Part shown: positions 26,228 to 34,801 of the stretch, piece after piece
How the letters are laid out: each line of letters starts with the position of its first letter
Numbering within the stretch: position 1 is the stretch's first letter
Source: Clostridium_AF sediminicola
GTDB taxonomy: Bacteria > Bacillota > Clostridia > Clostridiales > Clostridiaceae
DNA length: 64,000 bases
Direction of reading: 5' to 3'
NCBI RefSeq assembly: GCF_050402865.1
Contig: NZ_BAABMF010000019.1
Location: 1 to 64,000, forward strand
The notes under the pieces: model-generated
What the model saw: only the letters and a program-made list of their open reading frames with translations
Databases searched by the model: none
Told to the model about the DNA's origin: nothing
Made by a program: the position numbers and the translations under genes

Positions 26228-26989
26228 ATGGATAAACATATTCAAATAGATAAATTATTGTTATATGGACTATCACAATGTCAGCGTAACTGGTTTGTAG
26301 AAGAAGAATCCTGTACTTATCATAGAATATATTTTGTATATTCTGGTGATGCTGTATATGAAAGTGATATGGAGAAAATTACACTAAAAAAAGGATGTTT
26401 ATATATATTCCCTATTTATAAAAAGTATAAGATTACTCATAACATAGAAAACCCTCTCAAGTGCCAGTGGTTTCATGTTACTTTAAGCGACTTATTATTT
26501 AATAACTTAATTGAAGATAAAATATATAAATATGAGATTAATGATAATTTACTTAAAGCTTTAGAAGGACTTGTAACTAAAAATAATGAAATTTATATAA
26601 TTATCAATATATTAAATAGCTTGTTAGCATTAGTATTTAAAAATATAAATCTTCTGTTTATTGAAGATACGAGGATAAAAAAGATTATTGACTATATTTA
26701 TTTAAACTACAATAAAAATCTAACCAACAGTGAACTTTCAAAAATTCTAAATATTGATACAAGATATTTTATTAGATTGTTTAGTAAATATGTAGGACAA
26801 ACCCCACAAAAATATATATCCTATATTAGAGCTCTTGAGGCATCTAGATTATTAATTAATGGAGAACAAGTTAAGTTTGTTGCACGTAAAGTAGGCTTTA
26901 CTGATACAAAGGCCTTTACAAGATTCTTTAAAAACCAAAAAAAAATAGCACCCTCACTATATAAAGAAAGTTACTTTAAGCAACCTTAA
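26228..26989 (+). CDS. AraC-family transcriptional regulator
   Basis: The 253-aa protein has an N-terminal cupin-like sensor domain (about 20-100) and a C-terminal double HTH (about 155-250) with LNIDTRYFIRLFSKYVGQTPQKYI and VARKVGFTDTKAFTRFFKNQ. The ATG at 26216 touches the AAAGGA ribosome site, so the next in-frame ATG (26228) is preferred. It stands directly before the UroD-like gene on the same strand, separated by a terminator, and is the obvious candidate for its control. Effector unknown. Confidence 0.85.
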   Translation: MDKHIQIDKLLLYGLSQCQRNWFVEEESCTYHRIYFVYSGDAVYESDMEKITLKKGCLYIFPIYKKYKITHNIENPLKCQWFHVTLSDLLFNNLIEDKIYKYEINDNLLKALEGLVTKNNEIYIIINILNSLLALVFKNINLLFIEDTRIKKIIDYIYLNYNKNLTNSELSKILNIDTRYFIRLFSKYVGQTPQKYISYIRALEASRLLINGEQVKFVARKVGFTDTKAFTRFFKNQKKIAPSLYKESYFKQP

Positions 26990-26999
26990 AGTAACTTTT
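26967..26999 (+). terminator. Terminator overlapping the AraC stop
   Basis: AAAGTTACTTTAAG pairs with CTTAAAGTAACTTT and runs into TTT. The stop codon lies inside the 3' arm. Confidence 0.8.
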
Positions 27000-27027
27000 A
27001 GTAGTTTATTAATATTTTTATACTCCT

Positions 27028-27078
27028 TATAATTAAAGTATCAAGAGGTACAAATAATACAGTTTTAAAACTGTATTA
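27028..27078 (+). promoter_or_regulatory. UroD-like gene promoter with perfect 24-bp palindrome
   Basis: A TATAAT box at 27028-27033 is followed, after the expected start site, by a perfect inverted repeat at 27055-27078 with half-site TAATACAGTTTT. The -35 (TTTATT, 27005-27010) is poor, so an activator may be needed. The palindrome is AT-rich and has no U tract, which suits a protein-binding site better than a terminator. Confidence 0.6.
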
Positions 27079-27103
27079 AATATATCTAAGGAGAAGATGA
27101 AGA

Positions 27104-28339
27104 ATGAATAAAAAAGAAATGGAAATTCTGAGGAAATTAGGACGACAGTACGCTGAGATTATAGCCTCACCAGTCAATGATGCTAAAAAGAAGCTATGGC
27201 AATCTATAAATGATTTTAAAATGGAGAGACCAATGGTATTAATTGATCAAATACCTTGGCATGAGATGAATGTAAATGATGAACTCACACTAAAAACAGA
27301 AGATCCATTTTTACGTATTATTGAAAACAATATGCGCCAAACTATCTATAAGTGGAATCACATGAGAGCTGATATGGTAGTTGACCCATATATATCAATT
27401 CCAAGAGCAATTCAGAACACTGGCTTTGGTATTAAAGCAGATGAAGATATTTCAGTGAGTGATGAGGCAAATGATGTAGTTGGGCATAGCTATAATAATC
27501 AGTTGAAAACTGAAGAGGATATTCAAAAAATTAAAACTCCAATTATAAATGAAGATAAAAAATGTAGTAAAGAGCGTGAAGAAATGGCCAAGTTAATATT
27601 TGATGGTATCGTTCCAGTAAGAATGGAAGGGCATGTTCCTTCATTTGCTCTTTGGGATAAACTTGCTAAATGGATAGGACCTCAGAATGTATTATATGAA
27701 GTAATAGATAGACCAGAGTTTATTCATGCAATTATGGATCACTTTACAAAAGTTAATTTAGAAATGATAGACCAGTTAGAAGCAAAAGGATTATTGGATC
27801 CATTTATACCTTATACACATTGTTCTCATAACTATACAAAGGATCCGCTAACAAAAGATTTTAATCCAGATATGCCTAAAGCAAAGGATTGTTGGACAAG
27901 TGGTATGGCTCAAATATTTGTAAGTATTAGTCCTGCTTTACACCAAGAATTTGAGTTTAATTATGTAAAAAAGATATATGAGCGTTTTGGTGCTGTTTAC
28001 TACGGATGTTGCGAGCCATTACACAATCGTCTTGATATGATTAAAGAAATACCTAATGTAAGAAAAATTTCTTGCAGTCCTTGGTGCGATATTGATATTG
28101 CAGCTGAAAAAATTGGTTCAGATTATGTAATATCCAATAAGCCAACACCAGCTAATCTTGCTACAGATAGAATGCAGTGGGATATTATTGAGGATGATAT
28201 AAAGCATACTATGGATGCAGCACGCAGAAATAATTCACCATTAGAGTTTATATTAAAAGATATAAGTACTGTAAGGCATGAACCACAACGCTTATGGGAA
28301 TGGGAAAAAAGGGTTATGAATTTAGTGAAGAGATGGTAA
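27104..28339 (+). CDS. UroD-superfamily (COG0407-type) methyltransferase-like protein, 411 aa
   Basis: The fold family contains uroporphyrinogen decarboxylase and corrinoid-dependent methyltransferases such as MtaA. This member is longer than true UroD, does not sit near heme genes, and has cysteine-rich motifs (YYGCCEPLHNR near 303-313 and SCSPWCDID near 324-332) suited to metal binding and methyl transfer. Similar proteins commonly accompany sugar transport genes and AraC regulators in Firmicutes, without a known reaction. An AAGGAGA site fixes the start. It is monocistronic, between terminators. Substrate unknown; a heme role is unlikely. Confidence 0.75.
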   Translation: MNKKEMEILRKLGRQYAEIIASPVNDAKKKLWQSINDFKMERPMVLIDQIPWHEMNVNDELTLKTEDPFLRIIENNMRQTIYKWNHMRADMVVDPYISIPRAIQNTGFGIKADEDISVSDEANDVVGHSYNNQLKTEEDIQKIKTPIINEDKKCSKEREEMAKLIFDGIVPVRMEGHVPSFALWDKLAKWIGPQNVLYEVIDRPEFIHAIMDHFTKVNLEMIDQLEAKGLLDPFIPYTHCSHNYTKDPLTKDFNPDMPKAKDCWTSGMAQIFVSISPALHQEFEFNYVKKIYERFGAVYYGCCEPLHNRLDMIKEIPNVRKISCSPWCDIDIAAEKIGSDYVISNKPTPANLATDRMQWDIIEDDIKHTMDAARRNNSPLEFILKDISTVRHEPQRLWEWEKRVMNLVKRW

Positions 28340-28349
28340 ATTAGTTAAA

Positions 28350-28383
28350 GGGGTCTGAAGAATCTATTGATTGTTCAGACCCC
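28350..28383 (+). terminator. Strong terminator
   Basis: GGGGTCTGAA (28350-28359) pairs with TTCAGACCCC (28374-28383), followed by TTTAATTAATTTT. Confidence 0.92.
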
Positions 28384-28407
28384 TTTAATTAATTTTATGT
28401 TTTTTGT

Positions 28408-28421
28408 TCCAATCGTTTGGA
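28408..28421 (+). promoter_or_regulatory. LacI-type operator upstream of the sensor kinase
   Basis: TCCAATCGTTTGGA is identical to the operator at the LacI-type regulator's own promoter. It ends 16 bases upstream of the kinase -35 box, unlike the lar sites, which lie downstream of the promoter. Confidence 0.7.
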
Positions 28422-28437
28422 TTTTTATCAAATTTAA

Positions 28438-28466
28438 TTGATTTTATTACATTTTGTCTATATAAT
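28438..28466 (+). promoter_or_regulatory. Promoter of the sensor kinase-response regulator operon
   Basis: TTGATT (28438-28443), 17 bases and TATAAT (28461-28466) give a near-consensus promoter about 60 bases before the kinase start. Confidence 0.8.
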
Positions 28467-28530
28467 ATATACTATATGATATATTATACAATTATGTTTA
28501 AGCTTTCATTATGATAAAGAGGGTGTTGCC

Positions 28531-30330
28531 TTGATTAAAAAGCTCAGGAATTCTATACACTCATTAAAAATCAAAATACTTTTAATATTAATTCTTATAA
28601 TAGTGATTCCATTTTTATTAGTTTCTTTTACTGTATATAAAAAATTAGAATCATTTTCCATTAACAAAGAAAGTCAATTGCTGCATAACAATTTAAAAAT
28701 CACATCAAACCATATTGATGATATTCTTAATTCTGCAAAACACTCTTTTTATGCAGCATTATCGGATGAGGAATTCATTAATAAATTCCCTAAAATTGTT
28801 AATATTGATGAAGTAACTAGTTACTCAGACATATCAACAATTAATTATCTACATAGATATATTTATAATTATTCGCAAAATCAAAAATATGTTGAAAGTG
28901 TTTATTTATATAATATTAATAATAATGCCTTTTATACCTCCTCAGATATAAACTTCAATATATTCCGATATGATATACAAAATACAGATTGGTTTCAAAA
29001 TTATAATCATGGAAGGAACGTAAATAAATGGACCATTTCAACCCCCGTAAACAACAATGACGATTCATATATAGTTTCATATTATAGTAAATTACGTTTA
29101 TTCCAAAATAATTCCACTGGGATTATTTCAGTCAATATCTTAGAAAATATAATATATGATTTATTAAAAAATATAGATATGTCCGATAACACAAATATAC
29201 ATATAATTAGCAATGAAGGAAAAATAATTTCATCTACAAATCGAGAAATTATCAATAAGCATCAAAAAAACACTTACTTATCTAAACTAAATTTTAAGGA
29301 AGCTACTAAAAATAATTTTCATTTTGTAAATGTTTTAAATGGTGAAAATAAATTAATCACTTATTATAGCTCTCCTTATACTGGATGGACATATTTCTCC
29401 GAGACTCCATATAACACCATAGTTCAGGGAGCCTATACATCACGAATTTATATTTTATATTTATACTTATTTATAATATTCCTTTTATCAATTATAATTT
29501 TCATTATTGGTAAATTATTATATGCGCCAATAAACCAACTTTTTAATCATATGAAAAAAATTGAACAAGGTGATTTCACATTACAATTACCTATAAACAA
29601 ACATGAAGAAATAAACTATATTTATGATAAGTTTAATGAAATGACCAAAAACATTAATACTCTTATTAACGATAATTATATACAACAAATTCAAAAACAA
29701 GAAACTGAAATAAAGTATGTTCAAACTCAAATAAACGAACACTTTTTATATAATACATTAGATTCTGTTTATTGGCTTGCACAACAAGAAGACAGCACAG
29801 ACGCAAGTAATATGATATTATCTTTGTCTAGATTTTTTAGAATAAGCTTAAGTAATGGCAAAGATATTATAACTGTTGACGAGGTTGTTTCTATGTTGGA
29901 TAATTATGTGAATATATTACTCTATCGTCACAAAGAAAAATATAAAATTATATTTGATATTGATGAAAACGTTAAACATCTTTATGTTCTGAAACATATT
30001 TTTCAACCTATAGTTGAAAATGCTATTATTCACGGAGTTGATAGAAGAAAATCTGGAGGATTGGTCTCCATTCAATTTATGAAAATTGCCAACTCTATTA
30101 GGTTTTGTGTTAAAGATAATGGTCCTGGAATGGATCAAAAGGATTTAGATAATATTAATTATTATTTTAAGAATGGGTTTCCAGATAATAATAAAAATTT
30201 CGCACTTAAAAATATATATACACAAGTCAAATTATTCTACAAAGAAAATTTTTATTTTAATATAGAAAGTAAAGAAGATGAAGAAACTATAGTAACTATC
30301 GAAATCCCTTTTATAAATAACGAAAATTAG
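28531..30330 (+). CDS. YesM-type sensor histidine kinase
   Basis: The 599-aa membrane kinase has a helix at about 14-37, an extracellular sensor region (about 40-305), a second helix (about 305-330) and a HAMP domain (about 330-385, LYAPINQLFNHMKKIE). The phospho-acceptor histidine lies in INEHFLYNTLD near residue 404. The ATPase has PIVENAIIHGVD and DNGPGMD. The TTG start follows a GAGGG site. YesM/YesN pairs normally switch on ABC sugar-uptake operons. The partner is the next gene, 19 bases on. Confidence 0.9.
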   Translation: MIKKLRNSIHSLKIKILLILILIIVIPFLLVSFTVYKKLESFSINKESQLLHNNLKITSNHIDDILNSAKHSFYAALSDEEFINKFPKIVNIDEVTSYSDISTINYLHRYIYNYSQNQKYVESVYLYNINNNAFYTSSDINFNIFRYDIQNTDWFQNYNHGRNVNKWTISTPVNNNDDSYIVSYYSKLRLFQNNSTGIISVNILENIIYDLLKNIDMSDNTNIHIISNEGKIISSTNREIINKHQKNTYLSKLNFKEATKNNFHFVNVLNGENKLITYYSSPYTGWTYFSETPYNTIVQGAYTSRIYILYLYLFIIFLLSIIIFIIGKLLYAPINQLFNHMKKIEQGDFTLQLPINKHEEINYIYDKFNEMTKNINTLINDNYIQQIQKQETEIKYVQTQINEHFLYNTLDSVYWLAQQEDSTDASNMILSLSRFFRISLSNGKDIITVDEVVSMLDNYVNILLYRHKEKYKIIFDIDENVKHLYVLKHIFQPIVENAIIHGVDRRKSGGLVSIQFMKIANSIRFCVKDNGPGMDQKDLDNINYYFKNGFPDNNKNFALKNIYTQVKLFYKENFYFNIESKEDEETIVTIEIPFINNEN

Positions 30331-30349
30331 TAGTAAAGGATGTGAAGAT

Positions 30350-31918
30350 ATGTATACAGCAATTATCATTGATGATGAAGAAATAATCAGAAATGGACTA
30401 ATAAATAACTACAATTGGGACAAAGACAATATTGAAATAGTTGGGTCAGCTCCTGATGGAGATGAAGGATTTGAATTAATATGCGCTAAAGAGCCCGACA
30501 TTGTATTGACTGACATAAAAATGCCAACTTTAAATGGCATTGAAATGATAAAACTTTTACACAACGCTAATTTATTCCCATATATTATTTTCATTTCTGG
30601 TTACAATGATTTTGAATATACTCGCCAAGCTATTAAACTGGGAGCATCTGATTATATTCTAAAACCATTTAATCCAGCAGATTTAGAAGAAACCTTAAAA
30701 GACTGTATAAAAAAGATTAAAAACGATAGAAAACAACTATTGCTAAAAGAACATACTGAAGCTGAAAAAATCATGACCCATATTTTCATAGATACTGAAC
30801 CAGTCTTTCATAAAATACAATTGTCCAATTTATCAGATTGTAGAATTGTAGATAATAATGAATACTTTGTCCTTTCTATACTAGCAATTAACAATTTAGA
30901 TAAATTTGATGAAATTATAAGTGAAGATATTAATTATTTTTCATATGTAGATAGTTACATAAAAGATAGTTTAATAAATAAGAAAATTGTAATCAATATT
31001 CCTGAAAAGAGGCAAATAGTATTTTTTCAAGTAGGTAATGACAAAGACTTCTTACTTAAACAAATAGCTGAAGAAGCTAAAACAATTACTACTAAGTTAT
31101 ATTCAAACTTAGGTCTTGACGCAGTAATAGGAATCAGTACTGCGCATAAAGAGATTTATGAATTAGAATTTTCATACCATGAAGCCATTAAATCATTAAG
31201 ATATTATATATTTGACAACAATAGCTCTATAATTTCATATGAAAAACTCCCTAATATCTCATTACATTTTAACAAAGGTATTTTTGATAAGAAACTTATA
31301 AATCATATAAAATTAAAAGATACAGAAACATCACTTCATTTATTGGAAGAAGCTTTTAAATATTTTGTATATAACAAAGATGATATACCTCCATCTGAAT
31401 TAAAACTTTATTGCATTAAAATATGCAATCGTTTAGAAACATTTTTTGAAAATACCGACATATCTTCAATAAATCAACCTAAAGAAGATTTTCCAAATAA
31501 AATAATCAATACAAAAAGCGTTAGAGATTTGTATAATATTATGAAACATCTCGTTATTAAAAATATCGAACATTTAAGTTTTCATAATAATATTAATGCT
31601 TCAATACAAAAGTCTTTAGAATATATACAAAAGAATTATTCTAAGCCTATAACATTACGTGAAGTCTCAAACAGTGTTTATTTAAGTGAATCAAGATTCA
31701 GTACTTTATTTTGCAAAACTACTGGACAACCTTTTTCCAAATACTTAGCACAATATAGAATTGACATGGCAAAAGATATCTTGAGAAAAAACAGATATAT
31801 GAAGATTTATGAAGTTTGTGAAGCAGTTGGATATACTGATTCACGATATTTTAGTACTTTATTTAAAAAGCTAGAAGGTGTTACTCCATCACAATTTGTT
31901 AAAGCTTTATTTAAATGA
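30350..31918 (+). CDS. YesN-type response regulator with AraC output domain
   Basis: The receiver domain (1-125) has the acidic pair DDE at 8-10, the acceptor D55 in VLTDIKMP and the lysine in LKPF near 106. A middle region of about 270 residues is of the long type found in YesN proteins. The C-terminal AraC double HTH (about 425-520) has VSNSVYLSESRFSTLF and VCEAVGYTDSRYFSTLF. It faces the sulfatase/ABC cluster tail-to-tail and is the best candidate activator of that cluster. Confidence 0.9.
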   Translation: MYTAIIIDDEEIIRNGLINNYNWDKDNIEIVGSAPDGDEGFELICAKEPDIVLTDIKMPTLNGIEMIKLLHNANLFPYIIFISGYNDFEYTRQAIKLGASDYILKPFNPADLEETLKDCIKKIKNDRKQLLLKEHTEAEKIMTHIFIDTEPVFHKIQLSNLSDCRIVDNNEYFVLSILAINNLDKFDEIISEDINYFSYVDSYIKDSLINKKIVINIPEKRQIVFFQVGNDKDFLLKQIAEEAKTITTKLYSNLGLDAVIGISTAHKEIYELEFSYHEAIKSLRYYIFDNNSSIISYEKLPNISLHFNKGIFDKKLINHIKLKDTETSLHLLEEAFKYFVYNKDDIPPSELKLYCIKICNRLETFFENTDISSINQPKEDFPNKIINTKSVRDLYNIMKHLVIKNIEHLSFHNNINASIQKSLEYIQKNYSKPITLREVSNSVYLSESRFSTLFCKTTGQPFSKYLAQYRIDMAKDILRKNRYMKIYEVCEAVGYTDSRYFSTLFKKLEGVTPSQFVKALFK

Positions 31919-31925
31919 AAAAAAA

Positions 31926-31966
31926 GAGAAAAGCAGTAGTTTAACTTAATCACTAAAGCTTTTCTC
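31926..31966. terminator. Shared convergent terminator
   Basis: GAGAAAAGC (31926-31934) pairs with GCTTTTCTC (31958-31966) between the converging response regulator and TauE genes. An A run before it and a T-rich stretch after it allow use in both directions. Confidence 0.75.
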
Positions 31967-31997
31967 CTATTTAATTTATTATTATAATCTAGCCATA

Positions 31998-32723
31998 TTA
32001 CAAATTCAAAATCAAAAGTAATCCTAAAACTAACATCAATATGTTCACTGAAACATTCAAATTTTTATTATTTATTTTTCTGAAAATCTTCAATCCTATC
32101 ATAGTACCTATTAAAGTTCCAATAATACCACTTAATGAAAGTTTCATAATACTTAAATCAATATTCCCATAAATAAAATGGGTAATAACTATCAGTAAGG
32201 AACGTAATAAAAAGCTAAATTCCAGAGTGGCTTTGTATGACATTTTGTCTTTAGCTCCATACAAATAATATACAACTAATGGTGGCCCTCCTACATTGAA
32301 CATTCCACTCATTATACCGCTTAGCGAACCTGAAATTATTCCATTCTTTATATTAGTTTTTACTTTAATTTCTTTTTTACTATTTATAAATAAGAAAATC
32401 GAAATAATTATTATTGTAAATCCAAGCACTTTTTTTAAAATATTTTCATCACCAAAAACTAAAATATATACACCTATTGGTACAAAAACAAGTGAACATA
32501 TCAGAGGAACTATTGCTAATTTATAATCAATGTGTTTTTTGAACTTAGTTAAAACATAAGCACCCATAAATAAAGTCTGCACCCCTGTAACAACTGCCGC
32601 AGCTTTTAGTGGCATAATAAATGGTAAAAAGAACATCACAAACATAGCAAACCCAAAACCTGAGAGTCCTTGAATCAATGAACCTCCCACACATATTAGC
32701 ATTACATAAATGTATGTTATCAC
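31998..32723 (-). CDS. TauE/SafE-family anion exporter
   Basis: The 241-aa protein has about seven to eight membrane helices, with the family glycine motifs GGSLIQGLSGFGFA (residues 13-26) and SGIMSGMFNVGGPPLVVYY. TauE/SafE proteins export sulfite, sulfonates or related anions. It is the last gene of the sulfatase cluster, 13 bases after the isomerase. Export of sulfate released by the sulfatase, or of a sulfonated end product, is an inference from context. Confidence 0.88.
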   Translation of the reverse strand: MITYIYVMLICVGGSLIQGLSGFGFAMFVMFFLPFIMPLKAAAVVTGVQTLFMGAYVLTKFKKHIDYKLAIVPLICSLVFVPIGVYILVFGDENILKKVLGFTIIIISIFLFINSKKEIKVKTNIKNGIISGSLSGIMSGMFNVGGPPLVVYYLYGAKDKMSYKATLEFSFLLRSLLIVITHFIYGNIDLSIMKLSLSGIIGTLIGTMIGLKIFRKINNKNLNVSVNILMLVLGLLLILNL

Positions 32724-32736
32724 TATACCATCCCTT

Positions 32737-33840
32737 CTAATCCATTTTTGGTGGGAATCCTACTATAACTTCTAATTTTTCATCTTTTAAACTTTCAAAA
32801 GTAACTTTTTCTAATCCATTAGGTATGAATATACCTTGTCCTTGATTAACTTCTTTCTTCTTTCCATTTCCACATATATAACCATTACCCTTTACAACAA
32901 TTGCGATACTGTGCTCAAAATTGTTATCAATTGTATATTCACCTTGAATATCAACTTTGTTCATAGCAAAACATCCGGTATAATCATGAGATAATAACTC
33001 ATATTCTTTTGAACCATCAGCACTATTTATTTCTTTTTCATTAACAATTACTGTGTTTTTTATTTCTTCATCAGTATAAGTTGTGTAATCAAAACAATCA
33101 AATAATTTTTCATAACCCATTCCATAGTGTATTTCTTGCTCATTAAAAGTTCTTATTCCAAGGTAATCTCTCTCTAATCTTAGGGTATAATCACTTGGCT
33201 CATGTAATTCTAAGAATACAGCACCAGGACCCATAGCATGAGGCATTCCTGCTTTAACATAGATTACATCACCTTTATTTATATAAATTTTATGCATTGC
33301 ATCAAGCATTCCTTGAATATCCTGCTTCTCAAATAAATCTTTCCATTGTTCTCTAGTTACCCCTTCTTTAAATCCTGCATAAGTATGAGGTTTTTCTCCA
33401 TCTATTTCTCTCGTATCTACGATATACCAAACCTCTGACTTTCCGCTTGGGAAATTCAGATATTCTCTAGCACATTTTGCATCAGGGTGACACTGTATAA
33501 CTAATCTTACATTAGAATCACCTACTCTTGCTAAAACTCCAATTTGATTCCCATTTTTGTGAAAGTATTTTTCACCTAAGAAAGCTCCAGGATTTGAATC
33601 TATTATTGCTTTTAATGAAGCTTGACTTCCATCATCAAGGTCAGTCATACTTAGACCTTCCCCATCATATTTATCAACATTTGTTACTTCTACTGTAGAT
33701 ATCAAAAATTCTTCTGACATATTTCCATCTTTTTCAGGCTTAATTCCTTGCCAACAATCAAGAAGTTTACCACCTGTATATGCTCTTTTTATACGATTAT
33801 GTTTTAAAACCAATGGTTCATTATTTAAAGTATCAAACAA
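32737..33840 (-). CDS. Mannose-6-phosphate isomerase-like cupin (class I)
   Basis: The ManA-type protein has QCHPDAKCAREYLNFPSGKSEVWYIVD with zinc ligands, GMPHAMGPGAVFLELHEPSDYT and a second cupin near the C-terminus (NGYICGNG). The longest frame begins at an ATG (33882) inside a hairpin. The AGAGGTG ribosome site lies downstream of that ATG, so the TTG at 33840 is the likely start, giving 367 aa beginning MFDTLNNEPL. It probably interconverts a 6-phospho-aldose and ketose for this pathway. Real substrate unknown. Confidence 0.8.
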   Translation of the reverse strand: MFDTLNNEPLVLKHNRIKRAYTGGKLLDCWQGIKPEKDGNMSEEFLISTVEVTNVDKYDGEGLSMTDLDDGSQASLKAIIDSNPGAFLGEKYFHKNGNQIGVLARVGDSNVRLVIQCHPDAKCAREYLNFPSGKSEVWYIVDTREIDGEKPHTYAGFKEGVTREQWKDLFEKQDIQGMLDAMHKIYINKGDVIYVKAGMPHAMGPGAVFLELHEPSDYTLRLERDYLGIRTFNEQEIHYGMGYEKLFDCFDYTTYTDEEIKNTVIVNEKEINSADGSKEYELLSHDYTGCFAMNKVDIQGEYTIDNNFEHSIAIVVKGNGYICGNGKKKEVNQGQGIFIPNGLEKVTFESLKDEKLEVIVGFPPKMD

Positions 33841-33863
33841 AGATAACACCTCTTTCTTTTTAT

Positions 33864-33901
33864 AAAAATTAGCAAAAATCATATGATTTTCGCTAATTTT
33901 T
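33864..33901 (-). terminator. Intra-operon hairpin between aldolase and isomerase
   Basis: AAAAATTAGCgAAAATCAT pairs with ATGATTTTtGCTAATTTTT, ending in five T. It may act as a partial terminator that lowers expression of the isomerase and TauE, or as an mRNA-processing barrier. Confidence 0.6.
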
Positions 33902-33925
33902 CGTGATCTTAATTCTGATAAAAGT

Positions 33926-34783
33926 TTATTTATATAATTCTGCTTTACCTGAAGTTCCGAATAATTGAATCTTTTCTCTTGTTAATTGACATACTGCATC
34001 CTTAGCATTATTGAATACATCTGGTGGATTGTATGCTTCTAAGTCATTTGTAAGTGTATCTCTAAGTGTACGACTAAATACAATCTTAAGGTCAGTAGCA
34101 ATATTAAACTTAGATATTCCTTCTGAGATAACTTCTTTAGTTAAGCTTTCCTCAAGGTCTGAACCACCATGGAAAACTATTGGAATGTCTACCTTCGCTT
34201 TAATAGCTTTTAATCTTTCTACATCAATTTTTTGAGGACCTGTGTATAATCCATGGCTGTTACCAATAGATATTGCTAATACATCAATTCCAGTTCTTTC
34301 TATAAAGTCAACGGCTTGATCTGGATCAGTCATATTCTCTGATCCGCTAACTCCATCTTCTACCCCTGATAAGCTACCTATTTCACCTTCAACAGATAAA
34401 CCTTTAGCATGAGCTTTTTCAACTACTTCTCTAGTTAGACGAACATTTTCTTCATAAGGTAAATGAGATCCGTCAAACATAATAGATAATCCCATTTCTA
34501 TTGCAGTATCAATATGTTCCATATCTCTTCCATGATCAAGTAAAACTGCAACTGGTGCTGTACTCTTTTTAGCAGCTTCTAAACATATTGTTGTTAACAT
34601 TTCAAGCCCAAAATAATGTATCATACCTGATCCTATCATTAAAATTGCTGGTGCATTTTCTTCTTCTATTCCTCTAATAACTCCTTGTGTATATTCCATG
34701 TTGTGAACATTAAATGCTCCGACAGCGCACTTTGATTCTTTAGGTATTTTTGATAATAGTTCTTTTACTGTATATAAAGCCAT
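33926..34783 (-). CDS. Class II (zinc) ketose-bisphosphate aldolase-like protein
   Basis: This member of the FbaA/KbaY/IolJ family cleaves a phosphorylated ketose to dihydroxyacetone phosphate and an aldehyde. The zinc and catalytic motifs are LLDHGRD (near 82-88), VEGEIGSLSG, GNSHGLY and VFHGGSDL. The family's C-terminal phosphate-site residues NIATDL are present. It is 285 aa, the usual length. It lies next to a sugar isomerase and kinase, so the substrate is probably the kinase product. Exact sugar unknown. Confidence 0.88.
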   Translation of the reverse strand: MALYTVKELLSKIPKESKCAVGAFNVHNMEYTQGVIRGIEEENAPAILMIGSGMIHYFGLEMLTTICLEAAKKSTAPVAVLLDHGRDMEHIDTAIEMGLSIMFDGSHLPYEENVRLTREVVEKAHAKGLSVEGEIGSLSGVEDGVSGSENMTDPDQAVDFIERTGIDVLAISIGNSHGLYTGPQKIDVERLKAIKAKVDIPIVFHGGSDLEESLTKEVISEGISKFNIATDLKIVFSRTLRDTLTNDLEAYNPPDVFNNAKDAVCQLTREKIQLFGTSGKAELYK

Positions 34784-34801
34784 TCTAAATCATCCTCTCT
34801 A

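Noticed and set aside
27104..28339. Heme uroporphyrinogen decarboxylase (hemE)
   Set aside because: Too long, cysteine-rich, no other heme genes, and accompanied by sugar-type regulators.
23041..28421. The TCCAAACGATTGGA sites as CcpA cre elements
   Set aside because: They share the CG centre of LacI-family sites, but the outer TCC/GGA bases do not fit the TG...CA of cre, and they cluster with a local LacI gene.
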